NCBI GenBank assembly: GCA_044232905.1
Contig: JBIIKZ010000100.1
Span: forward strand, 1 to 5,179
Reading direction: 5' to 3'
Length of the DNA: 5,179 nucleotides
DNA from: CANHVK01 sp044232905
Lineage (GTDB): Bacteria; Bacteroidota; Bacteroidia; Flavobacteriales_D; Crocinitomicaceae
Both the position numbers and the translations under genes were made by a program. This document shows positions 1 to 5,179 of the stretch, piece by piece. The number at the start of each line of letters is the position of its first letter. Position 1 is the first letter of the stretch. The notes below the pieces were generated by a model, which was not told the DNA's origin, made no database searches, and was given only the letters and a program-made list of their open reading frames with translations.

Positions 1-532
1 CTGTAACATGCAACACAGAATTAAAACCTCTAACAGCGTTTTGTTTCGTTAATTCAGCTTCTTCAAGTACATCTGAAAAAGAAATACTTTCGTTTAAAAA
101 TAAAAGGTTGTAAACACTAAAATCAAGCCAATCTATTGAATACGTTGAATCTAATTGATAAACTGCTTCAAATAACGCTTCTTCTTTTTGATTGTTCGTT
201 GGGATAGGAAATGTAGAAACGGAAATAAAAGTCTGCATTAATAGTTCAGAAACATCTCCAACAATTAGTCCTTCATGCAGAGCAATCCCCTTTTCTTTCA
301 ACCAATTTAGTAATGGCAAACGCAAAGCTTCTTTGGTATAACTTCCTTCAGGTAAATAGGTATATTCATCTAAAAAATAAACAGATGCATTTTCAGTAGC
401 TTTATCTAAGCGAGAATATCGCAAAACTAGGTGTTCATAGTTTGGTATTATACTTGTATTTAAATGCTTGAATTCTTCATAGGCATGTTCCCCTATCCAT
501 AATATCCAAGGTTTAGTTGTTGCTTCTTCCAT
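1..532 (-). CDS. Hypothetical protein, N-terminal part (C-terminus off the left edge)
   Basis: An open frame runs from an ATG at 532-530 to the window edge without a stop, giving 177 complete codons. The protein starts MEEATTKPWILWIGEHAY and continues as an ordinary soluble mix of hydrophobic and acidic segments. It has no signal peptide and no membrane helix in the visible part, so it is probably cytoplasmic. I do not recognise the family and see no catalytic motif. Tryptophan-rich patches (WILWIGEH near residues 9-16, and SIDWLDFS around residue 135) and many Glu and Leu residues suggest a folded globular domain. The ATG is supported by a weak purine stretch, AAGGAAG, ending a few bases upstream, and by loss of homology-like composition beyond it. 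It is transcribed divergently from the metallopeptidase-like gene, with 67 bp between the two starts. Codon use matches the neighbours. Confidence that this is a real gene is high; its function is unknown. Confidence 0.8.
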   Translation of the reverse strand, partial: MEEATTKPWILWIGEHAYEEFKHLNTSIIPNYEHLVLRYSRLDKATENASVYFLDEYTYLPEGSYTKEALRLPLLNWLKEKGIALHEGLIVGDVSELLMQTFISVSTFPIPTNNQKEEALFEAVYQLDSTYSIDWLDFSVYNLLFLNESISFSDVLEEAELTKQNAVRGFNSVLHVT

Positions 533-599
533 TTACTTCCTTAATTTTCATTCTAAATTGCTTAAAATTAATTAATTTAATCATCTAAAATTAACACGG
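533..599. promoter_or_regulatory. Divergent intergenic region, presumed promoters for both flanking genes
   Basis: This 67-bp spacer separates two divergent start codons, so it should hold the promoters of both genes unless either is transcribed from further away. It is extremely AT-rich. The Bacteroidota promoter form (TTTG near -33, TAnnTTTG near -7) is matched only partially: TAATTTTC at 542-549 on the plus strand and TAATTTTA at 593-586 on the minus strand, neither with a convincing -33 element at the right spacing. The function is inferred from position, not from a clear motif. Confidence 0.35.
565..578. repeat. 14-bp perfect palindrome in the divergent spacer
   Basis: AAATTAATTAATTT reads the same on both strands and sits near the middle of the divergent intergenic region. 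A palindrome there could be an operator for a dimeric regulator controlling both genes. However, it is pure A+T in a very AT-rich spacer, so chance is a serious alternative. Confidence 0.3.
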
Positions 600-1802
600 A
601 TGCAGTTTAAACACATTTTTCCATCTAATATTCCTTTGTTGCTTGACCTACAAATGGTACAACTGGAAAATTTGTTTATTGCAAACTACCAATTAATCAC
701 GCAGTTTACAACAGTAACTATTTGTGAAATTGAGATTGAATACCATTCGGAAGATAGTTCTAAACTCGCCTCCTTTGATATAGTTAAATCTACAAAATCA
801 CTGCATTATTTTCATATTTACCAACGATTTACAGCTTTCTTCAAAGAGGATATAAAACGTTTGGAAACGATTGTTCTTCACGAAATAATTCATTCCTTAG
901 ACCATGCTGTTTTACACAAACAACATACGCTTGCACAAGTAGAATCGATCAGTACCCAACATGCATTTATTCATTTTTTAGCAACGATAAGAAATGAAGG
1001 TGTCGCTGTTTTGGTTCAAAAGATAGTTCAGAAAGAAGCTATAAGTGAAACTTTAGAATATTCATTTTTAACACTTGAAAATGAAATAAATACAATTCTA
1101 AGATCTTGTGTTTCTAATGCGATTCATCAACGAATCTCATGGGATGAATTTCAATCAATTCTTCATCAATTACATCAAAAAGTATATAACTACTCAGATG
1201 TAATCATATACAATTTCTTGAAAGAACAACTTGAATTCACCCAATTTGAGGAACTAAATGATTTTATTGAAAATGCATGTCAAGAAGACAAAAAGAAATT
1301 GATAACCCAACTATTTAAAATTGATGTTTCAGAGTGGATTCAAGAACTCATTCGTATTGAACAAGCCAATGTCATACGATTGGAAATAAAACTTGAATTA
1401 CTCGTTCACCTATGCACATTATTAAACGCTAAAATCCATAAAGAACACCATTCGATATTAGATGATATCCCTCGCTATGCGTATCAAAACGATTCCTTAA
1501 AGGTTATTCATATATTAGAACAAATCGTACCTCAAAAACAGGGTCTTACAGAAATTAGTACGCAACTAGAAAATACACCTAAGTTTCGAGAAGATATTGA
1601 ACTTGAAATAGCGCATTTGTGTCAAAAACTTTTACTGCTTCGCAACGAGAAAACAATGCATCTCATAGATTTAGCATTGACTTATTACCTCTCGAAGCAA
1701 GATGTGATTCAAGATGAGACACCTTTTTTAGGTAAACAGGATGATTGGATTGTGTTAGAAAGTGTCTATATATTATTAAATTTACCTCAACCAGACAATT
1801 AA
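600..1802 (+). CDS. Putative zinc metallopeptidase with C-terminal YkvA/DUF1232-like segment
   Basis: This 400-residue protein has no signal peptide or membrane helix, so it is probably cytoplasmic. Residues 94-98 are HEIIH in the context VLHEIIHSLDH, the HExxH form in which two histidines bind zinc and the glutamate is the general base. About 35 residues later, RNEGVA (residues 131-136) offers Glu133 as a third zinc ligand, the usual gluzincin arrangement; His102 or Asp101 are alternatives. Residues 140-350 look mainly alpha-helical, with no motif I can name. The C-terminus (residues 361-382) reads DVIQDETPFLGKQDD at its core. This aligns without gaps to the DUF1232/YkvA pattern D-(L/V)-I-x-D-x-x-P-x-L-G-x-x-D-D, though the Pro after Ile that is normal there is Gln. 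The substrate is unknown. The ATG at 600 is the first in frame and follows an AT-rich leader with no Shine-Dalgarno sequence. The family assignment is motif-based only; the peptidase call is fairly likely and the DUF1232 call tentative. Confidence 0.8.
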   Translation: MQFKHIFPSNIPLLLDLQMVQLENLFIANYQLITQFTTVTICEIEIEYHSEDSSKLASFDIVKSTKSLHYFHIYQRFTAFFKEDIKRLETIVLHEIIHSLDHAVLHKQHTLAQVESISTQHAFIHFLATIRNEGVAVLVQKIVQKEAISETLEYSFLTLENEINTILRSCVSNAIHQRISWDEFQSILHQLHQKVYNYSDVIIYNFLKEQLEFTQFEELNDFIENACQEDKKKLITQLFKIDVSEWIQELIRIEQANVIRLEIKLELLVHLCTLLNAKIHKEHHSILDDIPRYAYQNDSLKVIHILEQIVPQKQGLTEISTQLENTPKFREDIELEIAHLCQKLLLLRNEKTMHLIDLALTYYLSKQDVIQDETPFLGKQDDWIVLESVYILLNLPQPDN

Positions 1803-1832
1803 ATCAAGGAAGAAAAAAATATCATCAATTGA

Positions 1833-2036
1833 ATTACTAAAATATTTTTAGGTGAAAAACCTGGAATGTTATCTTGAAAAGTATTTAAAACCTTACACGA
1901 ACTCGCTAAGTTTAGTACAATCAAAAAACTTTATGCAGAGCATTTATTGGACTTCAAAGGAAAATATTCTTCAACAGATGAACTAAAAACTCTTACAGAT
2001 TTACGTTATAAATTTGTAGAGTTTTATTTAGATTAA
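1833..2036 (+). pseudogene. Possible decayed reading frame downstream of the metallopeptidase-like gene
   Basis: The 235 bp between the convergent genes hold no intact ORF with a start codon. In the same frame as the preceding gene, after stops at 1800-1802 and 1830-1832, a frame reads ITKIFLGEKPGMLS, then TGA (1875-1877), then 52 protein-like codons beginning KVFKTLHELAKFS and ending FVEFYLD before TAA at 2034-2036. The 52-codon part has no ATG. A +1 frame from GTG at 1852 (VKNLECYLEKYLK...) could have been joined to it before a frameshift. This may be the tail of a lost gene. Against this, its last 50 bases coincide with a strong terminator-like hairpin, so the coding look may be accidental. 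I do not recognise the peptide. Confidence 0.25.
1986..2025. terminator. Likely bidirectional intrinsic terminator between convergent units
   Basis: AAAACTCT (1986-1993) pairs with AGAGTTTT (2018-2025). After a single bulged T, ACA (1995-1997) pairs with TGT (2015-2017), G1998 and T2014 can form a wobble pair on the plus strand, and ATTTA (1999-2003) pairs with TAAAT (2009-2013) around the loop CGTTA. On the minus strand the stem runs straight into TTTTT and begins 12 nt after the stop codon of the DUF350-like gene, the expected position for the end of that operon. On the plus strand it is followed by TTTTATTTA, so it may also stop transcripts from the metallopeptidase-like gene, about 180 nt after that gene's stop codon. 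Confidence 0.6.
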
Positions 2037-2037
2037 C

Positions 2038-2562
2038 TTATACCAATCCAGGAACATCTGGAAACGGAATTAACGTTTCAACGAATACAATAAAAGGACT
2101 TTTCGTAAATAAAGCAATTACAATCGTTAATACCGATAATAATACCGCTACGCCTAAATTGTTTTTATAAATTTCTTCATATTCATCTACTTGAGTTGTA
2201 AAAGAGGAGAATAATTTATAAGCTAGGAATATAATCATCCCACCAAATAAATACCCTAAAAACAAAAACATACATAGGTATTTTGCAATATCAAACACTA
2301 AACTTAATGCATCTTGATTCTGAGCCGAAAGTAATTTCACAGTAGCAGAAAAGGGTTCCATAATACCAAATACAATGTAAGAAACTGAAAAAATAGTTCC
2401 ACTTAAAAAAATCATGAAAGAAGTATTTTTATATGGATTCAGTTCGTTCGTTTTCTTGAGATATAATTTTGTCATAACCAACTTGGTTAAATAGACAGTT
2501 AATACCCCTACTACAATAGAAATTATTAATTCTATAAATGAAATTGTAAACGTTGCGTTCAT
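2038..2562 (-). CDS. DUF350-like four-helix inner membrane protein
   Basis: This 174-residue integral membrane protein has four hydrophobic segments, at roughly residues 7-29, 48-68, 90-115 and 135-160. They form two pairs separated by a polar loop (about 70-86). The DUF350 (YjfL-type) family is about 130-150 residues long with two helix pairs. The second pair here carries the most family-like signature: an acidic DEYEEIYKNNLGVAV stretch (126-140) entering the last helix, and a proline-rich end, IPFPDVPG. The biochemical role of DUF350 proteins is not established. The gene lies 21 nt after the transglutaminase-like gene and is the last of the three-gene minus-strand set, ending just before a terminator hairpin. 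The ATG at 2562 is preceded by an A-rich leader (TTTAAAAACAAAAATAAC) without a Shine-Dalgarno sequence, typical of Bacteroidota. That it is a membrane protein is near certain; the family call is moderate. Confidence 0.85.
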   Translation of the reverse strand: MNATFTISFIELIISIVVGVLTVYLTKLVMTKLYLKKTNELNPYKNTSFMIFLSGTIFSVSYIVFGIMEPFSATVKLLSAQNQDALSLVFDIAKYLCMFLFLGYLFGGMIIFLAYKLFSSFTTQVDEYEEIYKNNLGVAVLLSVLTIVIALFTKSPFIVFVETLIPFPDVPGLV

Positions 2563-2583
2563 GTTATTTTTGTTTTTAAATTA

Positions 2584-4290
2584 TTAATTCATTTTTCCTA
2601 ATACCACCTGCCAATATCGCATGTTGTTACACTCTGGTGAGAGGTTCCCTGGTGTAAAATACTTGGCTGTTGTTTCCCAACCATAATATTTTGTCCCTTT
2701 GTAAGTAACGTAATCTCCGTTATATGGCCCTGAAATCCCTAAAATTGCATGACTGTATTGTGTTGAACCTAAAACTACACAATCGTAACCAAATTTTGAT
2801 AATATGTAATATAGTAAAAGAGATCGTGTATCACAATCGCCTTTGAAATTAGCAATAAATTCAGCAGGCGCTTGTAAACCAAATTTCACATTTGCAAGAC
2901 AAGGTCCTCCTGTTTCATGATAGTTAGCTATACTAGCTCCATACACTTGTTCTGCTTTTTGATGGGAATAATCATGAACCATACAATATGGAATACTTTG
3001 TATGGAAGTAACAACCATATCTGCAAATTGAGTACGGCTTAAATTATTTTTTTTGCCTTTGTAAGCATACGCTTCAATAACTTTATCTAATTTATCTTGG
3101 TTTTGAGCAATCATTTCCACATACACACGATTGTAATATTCTCTAAACTCTGATTCAGCAATGTTCAGATTTTCATGATTCAACTTTGCTAAATGATAAT
3201 AATCTTCACGCACTTTTAGATGCGTCTGGAATCCTTTTTTGAAATTTGCAATCCAAGAGATATAATGAGAAAGATACTTCACATCCAATGTATCTTTTTC
3301 ACCTTCTTTGATTTCTTTTGTTTTTTCGACTTTTGGTTTATAATCCCAATCCTTTGTATCGTTTTCTACGAAAGATTTTTCATCCTCTTTTTCACCTCTT
3401 TTACTGGTTTTATTTAGTTGACTAAAACCGACAATAGCCGCAATAAACAAAATCCATCCTAAAATTTTAAAAAATTTCCCGTTTCTTGAGGCAAAAAATA
3501 AACTTATTCCAATTGCTACTAAAAATAAATTAATTAAGGCAAAATTTCCTTTTAATAAACTAAAACCTCCAGCAAACAAACAAATCCAAGCCAAGGTATT
3601 TAAAAAAAAGACTCCAACTTTGAATGAAGGAAAAACCTCTCCAATTCGTTGTGTTATCAACATGATTATGAAGAATGAAAAGAAAAATGTGCCGATTAGA
3701 AAAAAAGATGTATTCCAAAGTATCAAAGAAATTATCAAACCAGCTCCTAACATTTTAAAAATATCTGCAACTAAATTAGCGGTAGTTTTAGATGGTAAAT
3801 TAATGCTTGTATCTACGGTTTGTTTTCCAAATCTCCATTTATCGTAATTTGTCCCAAGACCAATTGTACTAAATATTCCTCTAGGTATCTTTTGAAAAAT
3901 CTTATTTTCAGTAACTGGTAAAGTAACTTTTGGAATCAATTTAGAAACGGTGAAATAACAAACTGCTTCAAATTTGGTATATGGCTCACCTTCAATCGTA
4001 ATTTGATCTCCCATTTTCATCTCTAAAAATAAGATAGAAGAAATTGTTTGAGTGATATATTGAGAATCAGATATATATACCCTTACATTTTCAAGAGGTT
4101 TCAAGGGCTCATAAAAACGGCCAACTTTTAATTCATCAAAATCAAAAGGAGCAACTACTTCTGTATTAAAAATAGAAACAGATGTTGGCTGTATCATTTT
4201 AATCTCATAATCCCCCGTATTTCTTGGGAATAAGGATTTGAAATGACCTCTTACCTGAGCTTTTAAATAGATTGTATCTGTTTCAGCCAT
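2584..4290 (-). CDS. Multi-pass membrane protein with C-terminal transglutaminase-like (papain-fold) domain
   Basis: The 568-residue protein has three parts. Residues 1-175 are a soluble, beta-rich-looking domain I do not recognise. Residues 180-290 hold about five hydrophobic helices (near 180-198, 199-214, 224-244, 250-268, 273-290). After a highly charged Lys/Glu linker (292-338) comes a soluble region ending in a transglutaminase-like core (about 422-543). The triad is visible: Cys486 in GDCDTRSLLLYY, His514 in YSHAILG and Glu539 in YYGWETT. Known enzymes of this fold are proteases, amidases or transglutaminases; the substrate here cannot be told. Lys/Arg residues cluster before helix 1 and in the loops after helices 2 and 4, which puts the N-terminus in the cytoplasm and the catalytic domain in the periplasm (inference). 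Cys436 and Cys464 could form a disulfide there. I chose ATG at 4290, 5 nt after the stop of the OmpA-domain gene. GTG at 4296, overlapping that TAG by one base, would add two residues. The tight spacing indicates one operon and probable translational coupling. Confidence 0.88.
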   Translation of the reverse strand: MAETDTIYLKAQVRGHFKSLFPRNTGDYEIKMIQPTSVSIFNTEVVAPFDFDELKVGRFYEPLKPLENVRVYISDSQYITQTISSILFLEMKMGDQITIEGEPYTKFEAVCYFTVSKLIPKVTLPVTENKIFQKIPRGIFSTIGLGTNYDKWRFGKQTVDTSINLPSKTTANLVADIFKMLGAGLIISLILWNTSFFLIGTFFFSFFIIMLITQRIGEVFPSFKVGVFFLNTLAWICLFAGGFSLLKGNFALINLFLVAIGISLFFASRNGKFFKILGWILFIAAIVGFSQLNKTSKRGEKEDEKSFVENDTKDWDYKPKVEKTKEIKEGEKDTLDVKYLSHYISWIANFKKGFQTHLKVREDYYHLAKLNHENLNIAESEFREYYNRVYVEMIAQNQDKLDKVIEAYAYKGKKNNLSRTQFADMVVTSIQSIPYCMVHDYSHQKAEQVYGASIANYHETGGPCLANVKFGLQAPAEFIANFKGDCDTRSLLLYYILSKFGYDCVVLGSTQYSHAILGISGPYNGDYVTYKGTKYYGWETTAKYFTPGNLSPECNNMRYWQVVLGKMN

Positions 4291-4295
4291 ACGCA

Positions 4296-5179
4296 CTAAT
4301 TTCTTGATTGTTGACTAATTTTAACTTCTACTCTTCGATTCATTAACCTTCCTTCTGGTGTATCATTGGATGCTCTTGGTTCTGTCGGTCCTTTACCGAT
4401 TGCTTGCATGCGATTACCATCAATCCCTTTTTCAATCAAATAATTTTTCACGGTGTTTGCACGATCATTCGATAATTTCATGTTTTTTTGAAGTCCACCT
4501 ACGTTGTCAGTATGACCAATTATTTCTGCTTCAGCATTCAAATTCTCTAATAAGTACTTTGCTAAACCATCTAAATCTTGTCTAGAGGTTGGTAATAATT
4601 GATTGCTATTTGTAAAGAACTGTACGTTTGGTAATGAAACTGTTTTTATGGTTTCAATTCGATTGTCTGTTTCGTCATAGTTTAAGGAATCTTTACCTAC
4701 CTGCTTCAATTTAAGCGTATCCAAGGGGTTAGTTTCGGTTGAATCCGATTTATTTATTTTATCAAAATCGTTAGAAGCACATTTTCTAAATAAACCTAAT
4801 AGCAACAAAATTAAAAATAACCAAAGTAAGCTACTTAAACAACCATTTTTCAACATGGGTAAACAACCAACTTTAGGTGCATTAAAGCATCCTTTGTTTT
4901 GCGCTAAAGTTTTGGGTTCAATACTAGGTGCAGCAGGCTCTTCCAAATGAATGTTTTCAAAACTATTCGTTTCAAAAACTTCTGTAGTTTTTGTCTCTGG
5001 AACTATCTTTAATTCCGTTTTGTCAATCTCTTTCTTTTCTCTATTGTATTTTGCGAAAATATCTGCTTCTAAAATACCATGAAGAACACCATCTACTTCT
5101 TGTTCAGAGGAGATACGAATGTTTGTCCATTTTACTTGATATAAATCGGTATTGAACGGAATAATTGCATCATCAGATG
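4296..5179 (-). CDS. OmpA-domain peptidoglycan-binding membrane protein (N-terminus off the right edge)
   Basis: The frame is open from the right edge to TAG at 4298-4296, giving 293 complete codons, so the start lies outside the window. An in-frame TTG at 4946 is probably just an internal Leu codon: 77 protein-like codons precede it. Visible residues 1-45 (ending LHGILEADIFAKY) look like a small beta-rich domain. Residues 46-95 are a polar, Glu- and Pro-containing linker. Residues 96-119 are three consecutive octads, each starting Gly-Cys, running into one transmembrane helix (about 114-131). After a polar spacer, residues 184-287 form an OmpA C-terminal domain: IIGHTDNVG with Asp224, LSNDRANTV with Arg239 (the Asp/Arg pair that binds diaminopimelate of peptidoglycan in this family), and EGRLMNRRVEV near the end. 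The lack of any obvious lipobox or beta-barrel suggests a MotB-like layout, with the N-terminus in the cytoplasm and the OmpA domain in the periplasm. It is the first visible gene of the operon with the transglutaminase-like and DUF350-like genes. Confidence 0.92.
   Translation of the reverse strand, partial: SDDAIIPFNTDLYQVKWTNIRISSEQEVDGVLHGILEADIFAKYNREKKEIDKTELKIVPETKTTEVFETNSFENIHLEEPAAPSIEPKTLAQNKGCFNAPKVGCLPMLKNGCLSSLLWLFLILLLLGLFRKCASNDFDKINKSDSTETNPLDTLKLKQVGKDSLNYDETDNRIETIKTVSLPNVQFFTNSNQLLPTSRQDLDGLAKYLLENLNAEAEIIGHTDNVGGLQKNMKLSNDRANTVKNYLIEKGIDGNRMQAIGKGPTEPRASNDTPEGRLMNRRVEVKISQQSRN
4821..4892 (-). repeat. Three in-frame 24-bp units encoding Gly-Cys octads
   Basis: Within the OmpA-domain gene, three consecutive 8-residue units read GCFNAPKV, GCLPMLKN and GCLSSLLW. 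The second and third share the identical DNA word TAAACAACCA (plus strand, 4836-4845 and 4860-4869, exactly 24 bp apart), suggesting local duplication. The units end at the start of the single membrane helix. Confidence 0.55.

Noticed and set aside
1815..1849. AAAAATAT...ATATTTTT inverted repeat just after the metallopeptidase-like gene, as a possible terminator
   Set aside because: It is all A+T with a 19-nt loop and no G+C core. The 1986-2025 hairpin is much better.
1850..1862. AGGT-GAAAA-ACCT small hairpin
   Set aside because: Only four strong pairs and no T-tract follow on either strand.
1852..1986. GTG-started 44-codon plus-strand frame (VKNLECYLEKYLK...)
   Set aside because: Short, with a weak start, overlapping the other protein-like frame and the terminator hairpin. 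It is kept only as a possible part of a frameshifted relic.
2046..2061. TCCAG...CTGGA hairpin at the end of the DUF350-like gene
   Set aside because: A 5-bp stem inside coding sequence (Pro-Asp-Val-Pro-Gly codons) without a following T-run.
3220..3417. Plus-strand open frame of 65 codons, rich in Phe and Ile
   Set aside because: It lies opposite the charged linker of the transglutaminase-like gene. The Phe-rich composition is the antisense reading of Lys/Glu codons, so it is a shadow.
3620..3847. Plus-strand open frame of 75 codons
   Set aside because: It lies fully antisense to the membrane-helix region of the transglutaminase-like gene and has no leader or motif of its own.
4358..4585. 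Plus-strand open frame of 75 codons
   Set aside because: It lies antisense to the conserved OmpA domain, where the minus-strand protein is unmistakable.
1..5179. CRISPR arrays, tRNA or rRNA genes, insertion sequence ends and riboswitches
   Set aside because: No spaced direct repeats, cloverleaf-like segments, transposase motifs or long structured leaders were seen on either strand.

Overview
The window is AT-rich (about one third G+C by eye). Its protein-coding style fits a Bacteroidota genome, most likely a flavobacterium-like one: A-rich leaders with little or no Shine-Dalgarno sequence, heavy use of AAA, TTA and GAA codons, and an OmpA-domain envelope protein beside a large membrane transglutaminase-like protein. 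The organism assignment is inference; no rRNA or other marker gene is present.

Layout from left to right. Positions 1-532 (minus strand) hold the N-terminal 177 codons of a protein I do not recognise, which runs off the left edge. A 67-bp divergent spacer (533-599) separates it from a 400-residue plus-strand protein (600-1802). That protein has a zinc-metallopeptidase motif (HEIIH) near its N-terminus and a C-terminal stretch resembling the YkvA/DUF1232 motif. Positions 1803-2037 contain no intact gene. They hold a possible decayed reading frame in the same frame as the metallopeptidase-like gene, and a good hairpin (1986-2025) that looks like a bidirectional terminator between the convergent transcription units.

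Positions 5179-2038 carry a tight minus-strand cluster of three genes. The first is an OmpA-domain protein whose reading frame stays open to the right edge, so its N-terminus is missing. The second is a 568-residue protein with a soluble N-terminal region, five predicted membrane helices and a C-terminal transglutaminase-like domain with a visible Cys-His-Glu triad. The third is a small four-helix membrane protein resembling DUF350 (YjfL). The first two genes are separated by 5 nt (or overlap by 1 nt if a GTG start is used) and the last two by 21 nt, so they are very probably co-transcribed, ending at the 1986-2025 hairpin.

How they may work together (inference): charge distribution around the helices puts the transglutaminase-like domain in the periplasm, where the OmpA domain would bind peptidoglycan. 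Both proteins would keep an N-terminal domain in the cytoplasm. The cluster is therefore a candidate envelope module linking the cytoplasm to the cell wall, with the DUF350-like protein as a membrane partner. Whether the divergent genes on the left belong to the same system cannot be told from this window.
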